DNA of 64,000 bases from a bacterium. Lineage in GTDB: Bacteria; Planctomycetota; Planctomycetia; Isosphaerales; Isosphaeraceae. Of the stretch, positions 1 to 9,190 are shown in pieces (the stretch's first letter is position 1; every line of letters begins with the position of its first letter). Under the pieces are notes generated by a model. The model had not been told where the DNA came from. It searched no databases and worked only from the letters and a program-made list of their open reading frames with translations. The position numbers and the translations under genes are program-made. The DNA lies in contig WGMM01000043.1 of NCBI GenBank assembly GCA_016125085.1, positions 27,224-91,223 on the forward strand, given 5' to 3'.

Positions 1-2232
1 GGCTGAATTTTCGGAAAATGTCAGACCGGTACCTGTAATCTTGCCTTCGCTGTAAATCGCTCCGCCGTTGGCCGTCGTCGAATTATTCTCGAACACGAGA
101 TTCGAAAGGATCAGCATGGAATTGCCGTTGGCGATCGCGCCGCCGCCTTTGCCCGCTGCGGAATTGCCAGTGAACCGTGTGCCGTCGATCGTCGAAATGC
201 CGAAGTTCGTCAACCCGCCGCCCTGGCCCAGCGAGACGTTGTCCCGAATCTGACCGCCGCGAATGTCGTATGTTCCAGACCCGCCATTACGTAGACCGCC
301 ACCGCCGAACCACCCCTGAGCCGTGTTTGCGATGACTTCTGTGTCGATGATCGTCGTTTTGCCGTAATTGGAAATGCCGCCACCCTCGACGGCCTTGTTC
401 CCGGTGATGAGACTGCCTGTGATCGTCGTGATCGCAGCACTCCAGACGAAGACGCCGCCGCCCATGTACTCGGCCACGTTGTCCGATATCGAGCTGTCGA
501 CGATATTCAGACTGCCCCTGCTCAAAATTCCGCCGCCGTGCTGTTTTGCCTGATTCGACGTGATCGTGCTCGTGTCGATGACGAGCGTGCCGTCGCTCAG
601 GATCGCACCGCCTGCCGAAGCCAACACACTGGCCGTCTCATCCGCCGAACCGCCCGTCAACGTCAGCCGGTCGAAGCGGGACACCGCGCCGGCATCGACC
701 CGAAACAGGCGGAATGCGGGCAGGTTCGCCGTCGTGTCGCGAGCGATCGTCACGCCTGACGAACCGCCGGAGATGTTCACCTGCGCGGAAATTACGATTT
801 CGCCGGTCGTCAGCCAGACACCCGTCAGACCCGCGATGAACGTCACCGTGTGCGGCCCGGTCAGTGAATTGGCGTAAGTCACGGCTTCGCGAAGGGATGT
901 CCAGCCGTCGGTCGGGTCGACTACGTCCAGGGCCGTCGTGACGATCAGGCTCGGCGTTTCGCCGAATTCGACGGCTCCGATGTCGACCGTTCCCCCCAGA
1001 ATCCGGGCGAAACCCGCTCCACGCTGGTCGTACGTCAGCGGATTACCCTGAGCATCGACAGCAAGGGCATTCGAACCGGCGTTGATCGCCGGACTGCCGA
1101 AAAGAAGAGACTGCGTTTTCGTGGGGCCGCCGTTGTCGGCCAGAGGGCCCAGCTTCGGATCGGCCACGATGGTGGCCGTCAGCCCCGTGCCGCTGCCATC
1201 TTCGATCAGGTTGTTCGAACCTGAAAACCTGCCGTTCAGGTCAGCGCCGGAGAGACTGTCGGCCACGATCGTGCCGATGAGCGTCGCCTGGGACCGATTG
1301 TCGATCCCGCCGCCGGTCGAGGCCGCATTTCCGGCGATCGTCGAAAATGCAACGGACAGGTCGCCCTGATTACGAATGGCTCCGCCCAATTGAATCGCGG
1401 AATTCGCGCTGAAGGTCGTCTGGATCGCCGTGACGGTGCCCAGGTTGCCGATTGCACCTCCGAACCGGGCGGAATTCGAATCGAGCGTGCTCGAATCGAG
1501 CGATACCTCGCCCTGGTTGCGCACATAGACCCCCCCGCCCCAGTTAGCCGAGTTGCCCGTGAATGTGCCGAATGCGATTTTCGACCGCCCTGCTTCGAAA
1601 ATGGCACCGCCCTGATTGCCCGCGAGGTTGGCGGAAAAGACGCTGGTATCGATGGAAAGCGAACCGTAATCGGCGATGGCACCGCCGGAATTTCCGGCCT
1701 GGTTCGCTTCGAAGACGGATGCGATGACATTCAGTTGGCCGCTCTGGTTGTAAACGGCACCGCCGTCGACTCGCGACACGTTGTTCCGAAGAGTGCTCGA
1801 AACCAGTGTGAGCGTGCCTTGATTTCGAATCGCTCCGCCCTGATTTTCGAACCCGTTGACGAGCGTCAGCCGGTTCAGGGTCACCGCCGCGCCCGGCGAG
1901 ATATCGAATAGTCGAAACTGCGGCGTTTTCGCACCGGAACTTCTTGAGATCTCGACGTCGGCCGAACCACCGATCGTAATCTCATTCGTCACCTGAAGCT
2001 GGCCGGAGGTGAGGATCACACGATGCACATCCGCCGCGAACGTGATTTCATCCGCCACGGCGGTCGCATTCGCCTGGGCGATCGCCTGTCGAAGAGTTCC
2101 AGGGCCGCTATCCGCCTCACTCGTCACCAGAAATGTCGCCAGCGGCAATCTCTGCTCCAGCGTCTCGCAGAGAAGCCTGAACGCTGTACGACGAACCTTT
2201 TTGGCCGAAGGGGAAGAGCGAATTACTGGCAT
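1..2232 (-). CDS. Beta-helix surface protein with choice-of-anchor Q domain, 3' end outside window
   Basis: Reading from ATG at 2232 the frame stays open to base 1 (744 codons), so the C-terminus lies beyond the window. The first 30 residues are basic and end in ETLEQRLPLATF, resembling the N-terminal LExR-type motif common on planctomycete surface proteins. The rest is built from degenerate GGAI-N-G-L-S-F-NSA turns typical of polymorphic outer-membrane-protein repeats that fold as a right-handed parallel beta-helix. Around residues 350-440 a segment with DPKLGPLADNGGPT and SPAINAG matches the choice-of-anchor Q domain. From about residue 425 a second module restarts with SLREAV and mirrors the first (TLRQAI near residue 40), so the protein is at least two tandem helix modules. 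Likely exported or surface-bound; ligand unknown. Export and fold follow from family knowledge. Confidence 0.85.
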   Translation of the reverse strand, partial: MPVIRSSPSAKKVRRTAFRLLCETLEQRLPLATFLVTSEADSGPGTLRQAIAQANATAVADEITFAADVHRVILTSGQLQVTNEITIGGSADVEISRSSGAKTPQFRLFDISPGAAVTLNRLTLVNGFENQGGAIRNQGTLTLVSSTLRNNVSRVDGGAVYNQSGQLNVIASVFEANQAGNSGGAIADYGSLSIDTSVFSANLAGNQGGAIFEAGRSKIAFGTFTGNSANWGGGVYVRNQGEVSLDSSTLDSNSARFGGAIGNLGTVTAIQTTFSANSAIQLGGAIRNQGDLSVAFSTIAGNAASTGGGIDNRSQATLIGTIVADSLSGADLNGRFSGSNNLIEDGSGTGLTATIVADPKLGPLADNGGPTKTQSLLFGSPAINAGSNALAVDAQGNPLTYDQRGAGFARILGGTVDIGAVEFGETPSLIVTTALDVVDPTDGWTSLREAVTYANSLTGPHTVTFIAGLTGVWLTTGEIVISAQVNISGGSSGVTIARDTTANLPAFRLFRVDAGAVSRFDRLTLTGGSADETASVLASAGGAILSDGTLVIDTSTITSNQAKQHGGGILSRGSLNIVDSSISDNVAEYMGGGVFVWSAAITTITGSLITGNKAVEGGGISNYGKTTIIDTEVIANTAQGWFGGGGLRNGGSGTYDIRGGQIRDNVSLGQGGGLTNFGISTIDGTRFTGNSAAGKGGGAIANGNSMLILSNLVFENNSTTANGGAIYSEGKITGTGLTFSENSA

Positions 2233-2865
2233 GATTGCGAGTTCCTGGTTGCGAATTCAGGGGCGAAACAGCGCGTCCGGCCGCACATGGATGTGCCGTG
2301 TAAGTCGGATCATGAGTATGTACGTGAATCAGAACATCAGATAATTGCAGAAGTTAGCGCAAACATACAAGAATGTTTCGTAAAATCTCCCGCACCGGCA
2401 CGATTCGAAAAGTCAGGGAAGTCATCCGGCAACTGAATCGATCGACTGCGAATTTCGAATCGACTGGTCTTCGGGGTGGCCTCGATCGAATTCACCGGAA
2501 TTTTTCCTGAAACTGACCTTGCGGGTTTTTCGGATTCGGGGCATATTCCGCTCAAACTGCGATGCGAATCGCATGCGTCGAACGAACTTTCGAACTTCCG
2601 GGACACGTTCCCGAGCGGTTTTCGAGGGGTTTCGACGCAACCGACGACGCAAGATCGAATGTCAGGAAGGGAATCCGGACATCTTGCGGCGGAAAGACAT
2701 TCTGGCGGTACGACGTCAGCGACGATCCACGGAGTCGAAACGATCCCGTACGCTTCGTCCGCGATACGTCGATATGAACTTCCCGAAAAAGGGTGGCGAA
2801 ATGTCGGCAATCGGTCGAAACAAGTGGAATGGGTATCCTCTCGCGGCTCTTTCGAGCGGATCGGC
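2233..2865. other. Gene-poor gap between divergent genes
   Basis: About 640 bases between the beta-helix gene (leftwards) and the repeat protein (rightwards). Open frames exist on both strands but none has a convincing ribosome binding site or family resemblance. The stretch holds several TTCGAA palindromes (for example near 2403, 2452 and 2588). Promoters for both flanking genes must lie here, but I cannot point to a clear -35/-10 pair. Confidence 0.5.
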
Positions 2866-2872
2866 AAGGAGG
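2866..2872 (+). promoter_or_regulatory. Shine-Dalgarno site deciding a TTG start
   Basis: AAGGAGG lies six bases before a TTG at 2879. This full-strength site outcompetes the upstream in-frame ATGs at 2774 and 2801, and the product from the TTG begins directly with a clean signal peptide. Confidence 0.75.
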
Positions 2873-2878
2873 CGTAGC

Positions 2879-5800
2879 TTGCGTAACCGTAACTGGACAT
2901 GGCCGGCCGTTTTGGCTGCAGCGGGCCTCGCGGCCTCTTCGGCCGGAATCGATGCACAAACCGATCGCGAAAACGGTTCGGAGAACTCGGCAGTCCCGAA
3001 CGCCAGTCCCGCCCGAGAATTGCAGGATTCGGGGCCGCCCGAACCTCCGCGTGCTCCACAATCGCCCGCCGGAGCCGCCGAAGAACCCGCGAAGGTGCTG
3101 AGCACGACCGAAGCCGTGATGCTTCGCAGCCGCAGCGCACGCACTCTGCTGCGAAACGGCACCGACTACATCAAATATCAGCAGTTCGAAAAAGCCCTGG
3201 CCTACCTCCGGGAAGCCGAACGGCGGCAGAAAGAGCTGAACGCGACCGAGAAGACCGCGCTGCGGCAGGCTATCGACACGGCCCAGCAAGGTCTGCGTAC
3301 GCCATCGCTTCAGACAGGCTACGCACGAACCAGGCGGCCTCAGGCTGGATCGATCGCCATCGCTTCACGCACGGCAGCCGCTTCGAAATCCGACCCCGCC
3401 GTCGCCCGAACCCAGGCCCCGGCCGAAGTCGCCGAGGCTCCTGCTCAGGCTCAAGCCGACGATCGCATGGTACCCGGGCAGCTGAGGCAGGCCGACCCCG
3501 ACAAGCTGGCACCCCTTTCGCCTGAAATACTCGCGAAAGAATTGCCCAGTGCCGCTGACCTGGCCCAGTCCGATTCCGCACGCTCCGCCCTGAAGGAATA
3601 TCAGGCTGCGGGCAGCGGATCGACCCAGCCACGCAAGCCGATCGAATTGCCCAGGCCGCTGAACGAAAAGATCGAAGCCCTCGAGGAGTCGGCAAGCCAG
3701 TATCAGGCAAGCGAGAGTCGTCCGGACCCCTCTCCCGCATCGATCGCCGCCAGCCTCGCGGCCATGCGTCGCGATGGTACCCCGGAACCGCTGCCAGGCA
3801 GCCCGGCTCAAGCGAATCTGACCGAAGAACCGCGACCCGTGGCACTGAGCGACGCCCCTGCTCCGCTGCCGGTCGAGGATACGCCGAAGGAAGATCAATC
3901 CGAACCTGCCCCGGCCGTACCGGCGCGAACCGAAGTATCTTTGGCCGAACCCGCTCCTGCGCCGGTCGTTGAGACCCCCGAACTGCCGCCTCTGGAACCG
4001 GCTTCGACCGAACCGCCTGCCGATCGCGAACCCAGACGGGAGTCCGCTTCGGATCCGATGCCGAGCCTCTCCGCGCCGGAAGCTGCGGTAGAGCGTTCGC
4101 CCGAACCGGTAGTTCCTTCCGGTGCTCCCGACCGTTCCGCACCGGCCGAAATGCCGCCGCTGCCTGTAGAGCCTGCCGAATCGCCATCGGCCAGTGAGAC
4201 ACCGGAACCCGCCGCCGAGTTCGTACCTCAAACTCCAGAGCCGTCTCCGGCTATGCCTGATCTGCCAGCGGAGCCCGTCGTCACGAAGGTCGAAAAACCC
4301 GTCGAACCGGCTGCCGCGGAAGCCCCCGGAGCCACGCAACCGGGTATCGATCCGCTGACCGTACCTGCCGATTCTACACCGGCCGAAATGCCCCTGGCGA
4401 ACATGCCCGCGGAACGCGACCCGAACCTTTCGAAAGTTCAGGATCTCGTCTCGCCCGCTTCGAAGACGCCTGAGGCTTTGACGGCACCTATCAAGCATGA
4501 TGTCGCCGAAGAAACAGCCCGGCCAGATGCGGCGGTCGAAACCACGGCGACTCCAGCCGAACCTCGTGATCTGCCGCCGCTGTCCTCTGGTGCCGGTGCC
4601 AGGTCTCTGAATGATTCCCTGCCGCCTCTGCCGGTTCAGCCGATTGCGGAAGCCGCCGACGAATCGAGCGATCTGCCACCCCTGCCCGATCGTCCGACAA
4701 TCAGCTCACCTGCTGACAACGGCGGTCTGCCACCTTTGCCGACCGGCGGCACGGCGACTCAACCGGCGACGCCCCAGCCCGTCGATCTGGCCCAGCCTGT
4801 GACGGAAGAACCGACCAAGGCCGAGCTGCCGCCTTTGCCGACGGCTGCCGCCGAACCTGCTGCGATGCCACCCTTGCCGACGGCCTCGACAGTAGAATCC
4901 CCGGCCAGCACCGAAGCCATGCCGCCGCTGCCCGGCGCCGCGGAAGCTCCGAAGGCCGCTGAACCGGCCACGAATTCCGATTCGCTGCCGAAGCTGCCGG
5001 ATACTCCGCCAGCACCCACGGCAGTCGCGGAAGATTCGCTCCCGAAATTGCCTGAGGCTCCCATTCGTACCGCCCAGGCAAACCCCGCCGATGCACGTGC
5101 GATTTCGGGCTCGAGCGATTCGCTGCCGCCTCTTCCGGCCGAAGAAATCGCCGGTGGCACCGCTGCCGTGCCTGCGACGACCGAAACAGCCAGGGCAGAA
5201 CGGCCTGCGTTCTCTCGGCGGCTGCTGTCAGGCCTCAGCGATAACAAGCGACGTGAAATCGAAGAACTCGCCCGGATTCAGCTGGAACGCTCAGGCGGTG
5301 CCACGCCCGGCCTGTCGCCACTGGATTCCCCTGCCCGAGAGGCTGGCGATTCGCCCCGGGTACCGCTGCCGGCCGGGAACACGTCCATGTTCGGTGCGAC
5401 CGACGACCCGCTTGTTCGTCTGGAACTGCCCCGCGCCCCCAGCCCGGCCGAAGCCCGGCCGATTCGGGCGATCCTGCTGCCAGAGCAGTTCGATACGCTC
5501 AAGCAGCGTGAATTCGAGCCGAGGCGCAAGATGTGGGCCTCAGCCGCGACCGCCCACTACCCGCTCTACTTCCAGGACCCGAGCCTGGAACGCTACGGCA
5601 TCTCGGTCGAACAGCGCATGGGCCGTGCCGGCCGCAAGCTGACCTATCCGATCGACGATCCGAAGGAAAGCAAGCTGCGGAACCAGATCGCCACGCCGTT
5701 CTTCTCCAGCGGCCTGTTCGCTCTGCAGATCGCCACATGGCCATTCCGGGCCATCGCCGATCCGCCGTGGGAATCCACCTATGACCTGGGCTATTACCGG

Positions 5801-5881
5801 CCCGGCGACCTCGTTCCCGAGGACACCGTCGTGATCCCCTGGAAAGGTGTCGGCCCGCTGTTCCGCGGCAACGGGTATTGA
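2879..5881 (+). CDS. Secreted Pro/Ala-rich protein with LPPLP repeats, unknown function
   Basis: I place the start at TTG 2879 because AAGGAGG precedes it by six bases and the protein then opens with a textbook signal peptide (basic RNRNW, hydrophobic AVLAAAGLAASSAG, cut near DAQ). From TTG it is 1000 residues. Residues about 85-145 look like a single TPR-type helical pair (YIKYQQFEKALAYLREAERR). A long low-complexity Pro/Ala/Glu region follows, and between about 4561 and 5160 sit ten copies of a [DSGEAM]-LPPLP or SLPKLP motif. The last 120 residues are ordered and aromatic-rich (HYPLYFQDPSLERYG, PFFSSGLFALQIATWPFRAI), probably the conserved functional domain. Periplasmic or envelope location is inferred. 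Alternative starts at 2774 and 2801 would add up to 35 residues. No function assigned. Confidence 0.85.
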   Translation: MRNRNWTWPAVLAAAGLAASSAGIDAQTDRENGSENSAVPNASPARELQDSGPPEPPRAPQSPAGAAEEPAKVLSTTEAVMLRSRSARTLLRNGTDYIKYQQFEKALAYLREAERRQKELNATEKTALRQAIDTAQQGLRTPSLQTGYARTRRPQAGSIAIASRTAAASKSDPAVARTQAPAEVAEAPAQAQADDRMVPGQLRQADPDKLAPLSPEILAKELPSAADLAQSDSARSALKEYQAAGSGSTQPRKPIELPRPLNEKIEALEESASQYQASESRPDPSPASIAASLAAMRRDGTPEPLPGSPAQANLTEEPRPVALSDAPAPLPVEDTPKEDQSEPAPAVPARTEVSLAEPAPAPVVETPELPPLEPASTEPPADREPRRESASDPMPSLSAPEAAVERSPEPVVPSGAPDRSAPAEMPPLPVEPAESPSASETPEPAAEFVPQTPEPSPAMPDLPAEPVVTKVEKPVEPAAAEAPGATQPGIDPLTVPADSTPAEMPLANMPAERDPNLSKVQDLVSPASKTPEALTAPIKHDVAEETARPDAAVETTATPAEPRDLPPLSSGAGARSLNDSLPPLPVQPIAEAADESSDLPPLPDRPTISSPADNGGLPPLPTGGTATQPATPQPVDLAQPVTEEPTKAELPPLPTAAAEPAAMPPLPTASTVESPASTEAMPPLPGAAEAPKAAEPATNSDSLPKLPDTPPAPTAVAEDSLPKLPEAPIRTAQANPADARAISGSSDSLPPLPAEEIAGGTAAVPATTETARAERPAFSRRLLSGLSDNKRREIEELARIQLERSGGATPGLSPLDSPAREAGDSPRVPLPAGNTSMFGATDDPLVRLELPRAPSPAEARPIRAILLPEQFDTLKQREFEPRRKMWASAATAHYPLYFQDPSLERYGISVEQRMGRAGRKLTYPIDDPKESKLRNQIATPFFSSGLFALQIATWPFRAIADPPWESTYDLGYYRPGDLVPEDTVVIPWKGVGPLFRGNGY

Positions 5882-5927
5882 TCGCGGATTTCGCGAAACC
5901 AGAAAGTCGCGAATCGCATTGCCTCGG

Positions 5928-5960
5928 GCCCCCGGCAAATCCGCCGGGGGCTTTTTCTTT
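5928..5960 (+). terminator. Rho-independent terminator
   Basis: Perfect 9-bp stem GCCCCCGGC / GCCGGGGGC around a six-base loop, followed by TTTTTCTTT, 46 bases after the stop of the LPPLP protein. It separates that gene from the sulfatase. Confidence 0.9.
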
Positions 5961-6160
5961 TGACTCGTTTGCGATCGACCAGATCGTGGTTCGCCTTTCG
6001 AGTCCGGCAATCTGCACGCTGAATCGTCGAGGCCGTTCGATTCGCTGCTCGTCTCTTTTTGCATTCGCAGGAGGTTTCGATTAAAAAACACATTGCGATC
6101 GCAAGACCAAAGAACCTTGCCGCAGAAGCGGTGCAATTACGCAACGCCCGGAGAAGACAC

Positions 6161-7552
6161 ATGATACGCTGCTCGATCCTCATGGTTCTGACTGTCGGTC
6201 TGATCGGTCTCGATCGCGAAGCTCAGGGCAGGCAGCCGAACGTGGTGGTGATCGTTGCCGACGATCTGGGCTATGCCGACCTGGGTTTTCAGGGGGGGCG
6301 TGATATCCCCACGCCCCGGATCGACGCCTTGGCCGCAAGCGGCGTGCGCTGTACCAATGGCTATGTGACCGGCCCCTACTGCAGCCCGACTCGCGCCGCT
6401 CTACTTACTGGCCGCTACCAGCAGCGGTTCGGGCATGAGTTCAACCCAGGCGAGGCCGGCGGCGTATCAGGCTTGCCCGTGTCGCAGACAACGCTCGCCG
6501 ACCGGCTGAAAAAAGCTGGATATGCCACTGGCCTGGTCGGCAAATGGCACCTGGGCTCGAAGCCGCAATTCCATCCGCAGAAGCGCGGATTCGACGAATT
6601 CTTCGGCTTCCTCGGTGGCCAGCACACTTACTTCGCCGAACGGACGGAATCGATCCTCCGGGGCACCGAAGTCGTTCATGAGAAAGAGTATCTGACCGAC
6701 GCCATCGCCCGTGAATCGGTCGAGTTCATCGAACGGCACAAGGCGAATCCGTTCTTCCTGGCCGTCACCTTCAACGCCGTGCACACGCCTATGGACGCCA
6801 CCGACGCCCGCATGGCCCGCTTCGCCGATATCGCAAACCCCATGCGCCGCAAATACGCCGCCATGCTCGCTGCCATGGACGAAGCCGTCGGCCGCGTGCT
6901 CGACGCGCTAAAATCCCGGGGCCTGGAACAGGATACGCTCGTCGTCTTCTTCAGCGACAATGGCGGGCCAACGATGCCGGGGACGACCGTCAACGCCTCG
7001 AACAACGCCCCATTGCGTGGATCGAAACGGACGACGCTTGAAGGCGGCATTCGCGTACCTTTCATCTTGAGCTGGAAGGGAACCCTCTCCGCAGGGAAGA
7101 CTTACGATCATCCAGTCATCCAGCTCGACATCGCCCCCACCGTGCTCGCGGCAGCCGGAGTCGCGACTCCCGCGGATGGTTCGCTGGAAGGCGTCGACTT
7201 GCTGCCTTATCTCACGGGAAAGAAAGCCGATGCACCACACGAAGCCCTGTTCTGGCGACTGGGCTCGCAGATGGCCGTTCGCCAGGGGAACTGGAAGCTC
7301 GTCCGATACGACGCAGCCATCGACACGCCTGGCGAAACCTCACGCGGAATGGCAGCCAAAGTCACACCTGCAAGGCTTTACGACCTTTCGAACGATCTCG
7401 GCGAAACCGATGACCTGGCCACCCGGAATCCGGAAAAGGTCAAGGAACTGATGGCCGTCTGGGACGACTGGAACGCCAAAAACATCGCCCCGGCCTGGGG
7501 AGCCGCAGGTGGCGGAGGCACAACCAAAGCCGCGGCGAAAAAGAAACGATAA
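6161..7552 (+). CDS. Type I sulfatase (formylglycine-dependent)
   Basis: 463 residues from ATG 6161, chosen because GGAGA lies just upstream and the protein opens with a signal peptide (CSILMVLTVGLIGL). It shows the sulfatase fold in order: metal-binding VADDLGYADLG near residues 32-42, the formylglycine motif C74-S-P-T-R78 (converted by formylglycine-generating enzyme), GKWHLG near 127, and the second metal site FFSDNGG in the middle. The C-terminus ends in a Lys/Ala-rich tail. Hydrolyses sulfate esters, most likely of sulfated polysaccharides, after export; substrate cannot be read from sequence. It stands alone between a terminator and a convergent gene, not in a polysaccharide cluster. 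Confidence 0.95.
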   Translation: MIRCSILMVLTVGLIGLDREAQGRQPNVVVIVADDLGYADLGFQGGRDIPTPRIDALAASGVRCTNGYVTGPYCSPTRAALLTGRYQQRFGHEFNPGEAGGVSGLPVSQTTLADRLKKAGYATGLVGKWHLGSKPQFHPQKRGFDEFFGFLGGQHTYFAERTESILRGTEVVHEKEYLTDAIARESVEFIERHKANPFFLAVTFNAVHTPMDATDARMARFADIANPMRRKYAAMLAAMDEAVGRVLDALKSRGLEQDTLVVFFSDNGGPTMPGTTVNASNNAPLRGSKRTTLEGGIRVPFILSWKGTLSAGKTYDHPVIQLDIAPTVLAAAGVATPADGSLEGVDLLPYLTGKKADAPHEALFWRLGSQMAVRQGNWKLVRYDAAIDTPGETSRGMAAKVTPARLYDLSNDLGETDDLATRNPEKVKELMAVWDDWNAKNIAPAWGAAGGGGTTKAAAKKKR

Positions 7553-7618
7553 AGCTCTTCTGAAGCAGGATTTGAGTGTGGTTCGATCAACGCAGGCCGG
7601 ATCGAACCGCCGTCGAAT

Positions 7619-8380
7619 TCACTGCACTTCGAACGGCTTGAGCATCGATCGCGGCACGCCGATATCGACAATTTCGACCACGCCCGTCAGTGCATTCGCC
7701 CCAGGTGCCGCGAAGCCCAGCTTGGGCGCGACGAAGCTGGCCGTGATCGTCGCCCGCACGGCCACGCCCAGCGCGGTGCCGGTATCGGCATCCATGCCCG
7801 ATGGCAAATCAAGTGCCAGAACGGGTTTGCCACTGCGGTCGATCGCCTCTACCCAGAGCGTGGCCGGTTCGCCGGGTGCCAGCGGCCGGGAAAGACCGGT
7901 GCCGAAGATGCCGTCGACGATCCAGTCGGCCCCGGACAGAATCGAGTCGGCCTCTGCCGGATCGACACCGCTCGCCTGATCGGTTGCCGCGGCCGCCAGA
8001 ATCCGGTACTGGGCCGGGGCATCGCCACGCAGCTCTTCCGGGTGGACGGTCCAGATGACCTTCACGCGCGCCAGACCCATGGCCTCAAGATGCCGGGCCA
8101 GCACGGCGCCGTCGCCGCCGTTATTGCCCGCACCGCAGATGATGACGACTTGCGGAAGATCCAGTGGAATATGGGCTTCTGACTTCCCTGGACCGATTGC
8201 CCGGGCCAGCGTTTCGGCAGCGCCCCGGCCGGCGTTTTCCATCAGGACCATTGTGGGCAGCCCGAGGGTTTCGGCCGCGTAACGGTCGATCTCCCGAAAC
8301 TCGGCCCTGGACATCGGCCGGAGCCTGACCCGTGACTTTACCGGTGAATCGGATCGTGTCGGACGGACATCGGATTCCAT
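7619..8380 (-). CDS. nnrE: NAD(P)H-hydrate epimerase (YjeF_N domain)
   Basis: 253 residues from ATG 8380, with GGAG nine bases upstream. The YjeF N-terminal fold is evident: MSRAEFREIDRYAAE, LMENAGRGAAE, then the nucleotide-binding GAGNNGGDGAVLARHL (about residues 82-97), DAIFGTGLSR-type motif (here DGIFGTGLSRPL) and LDLPSGMDADTG. It epimerises the R and S forms of hydrated NAD(P)H so that the dehydratase can repair them. Only the epimerase domain is present; the ADP/ATP-dependent dehydratase domain often fused to it is absent and not nearby. Convergent with the sulfatase; divergent from the zinc-ribbon gene, with a long palindrome in between. Confidence 0.93.
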   Translation of the reverse strand: MESDVRPTRSDSPVKSRVRLRPMSRAEFREIDRYAAETLGLPTMVLMENAGRGAAETLARAIGPGKSEAHIPLDLPQVVIICGAGNNGGDGAVLARHLEAMGLARVKVIWTVHPEELRGDAPAQYRILAAAATDQASGVDPAEADSILSGADWIVDGIFGTGLSRPLAPGEPATLWVEAIDRSGKPVLALDLPSGMDADTGTALGVAVRATITASFVAPKLGFAAPGANALTGVVEIVDIGVPRSMLKPFEVQ

Positions 8381-8493
8381 GGAACAAGCTCCGCTTCGGC
8401 GATGCACGAGACACGGATATTATCCCTGGATTTCCGTGGCCCCGCGAGAGAATTCCATGTACTGCCCGGCTCATGCTTCAGCAACGAACGGAG

Positions 8494-8519
8494 ACATGTT
8501 ATCCCCAGGGATAACATGT
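8494..8519. repeat. Perfect 12+2+12 palindrome, candidate operator or DnaA-type site
   Basis: ACATGTTATCCC and GGGATAACATGT flank the dinucleotide CA with no mismatch. It lies between the divergent starts of the epimerase (8380) and the zinc-ribbon protein (8636). No T-run follows, so a terminator is unlikely. A further TTATCCCTGG stands at 8420-8429. TTATCCCCA differs from the DnaA box TTATCCACA by one base, and a dnaA gene starts 0.7 kb away. Confidence 0.6.
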
Positions 8520-8635
8520 TTCGGAGTCAGGCGTGATTCGCCTGCCCGACTTGGAACGGACAATGCGAATCGCTATATTGGCCTCATCGTCGGGGGCCGG
8601 AATTCGGCCCGGCGAACGCATCATGGAGATTTGCG

Positions 8636-8872
8636 ATGCCCCTTTTCGAATACGTCTGCGAAGATTGCCGGAACGAATTCGAGGCGCTGGTCCGCAGCGA
8701 CCGCGAACAGGTCATTTGCCCGAAATGCCGCGGCAATCAGCTGGCCAAGCGGTTCTCGGTGCCGGCCTCAGCCCAGGTACGCGGCGGTTCCGGGTCAAGC
8801 GCCCCTTCGCCCCTGCCCACAATGGGCTGCGGCGGGCCGGCCTGTCAGCAGGGCCTGTGCGGCGGCGGCTGA
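8636..8872 (+). CDS. FmdB-family small zinc-ribbon protein
   Basis: 78 residues from ATG 8636, with GGAG about seven bases upstream. The N-terminal 40 residues carry the FmdB-type ribbon: MPLFEYVCEDC, then CPKC 19 residues later, forming a CxxC/CxxC zinc knuckle. A glycine/serine linker leads to a Cys-rich tail (GCGGPACQQGLCGGG). The family was named for regulation of a formamidase gene but is widespread and poorly understood; regulatory or small metal-binding roles are both possible. It is probably transcribed alone, 318 bases ahead of dnaA. Confidence 0.85.
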   Translation: MPLFEYVCEDCRNEFEALVRSDREQVICPKCRGNQLAKRFSVPASAQVRGGSGSSAPSPLPTMGCGGPACQQGLCGGG

Positions 8873-9190
8873 TCGCCGAGCTCTCGTAACATTCGACTTT
8901 TCCAGCGCCCACAGGCCCACTCCGGCCTGCCGGGGTTGCTTGTCTCGTTCCGATTCGTCAAACTTTACCGGTTCTGACGATTATACGCCAACTGCCGTGA
9001 GAAACGGTCGTACCGCGGGTCAACCGGTCTGGAACTGGACAGGCTTTCGAACGATGCTCTTGTTCGCGATTGTTGCGCCGTGTTGCGCTTCGTTTCGAGA
9101 ACCTGACAGCAGTCTCACGAGACGACTGAGCCTGACGCCTCTCGAATACCGTTCCCGGCTTCGACCCATGGACAAGAACAGGAACCGCGG
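8873..9190 (+). other. Spacer upstream of dnaA-like gene
   Basis: 318 bases with no gene. I looked for clusters of TTATNCACA and its near variants and found none here; the TTATCCC-type sites are on the far side of the zinc-ribbon gene. No strong hairpin or consensus promoter could be fixed. Confidence 0.5.

Noticed and set aside
3365..4498. Long Arg/Gly-rich open frame on the minus strand
   Set aside because: Shadow of the Pro/Ala-rich repeat gene; composition is that of reversed low-complexity codons.
8494..8519. Resemblance to the I-SceI homing-endonuclease site
   Set aside because: Only about ten bases are shared, and they follow from the palindrome itself; no intron or endonuclease gene is near.
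8400..9190. Calling this the replication origin
   Set aside because: No cluster of normal DnaA boxes, no AT-rich unwinding stretch and no dnaN neighbour; only three TTATCCC words, two of them in one palindrome.
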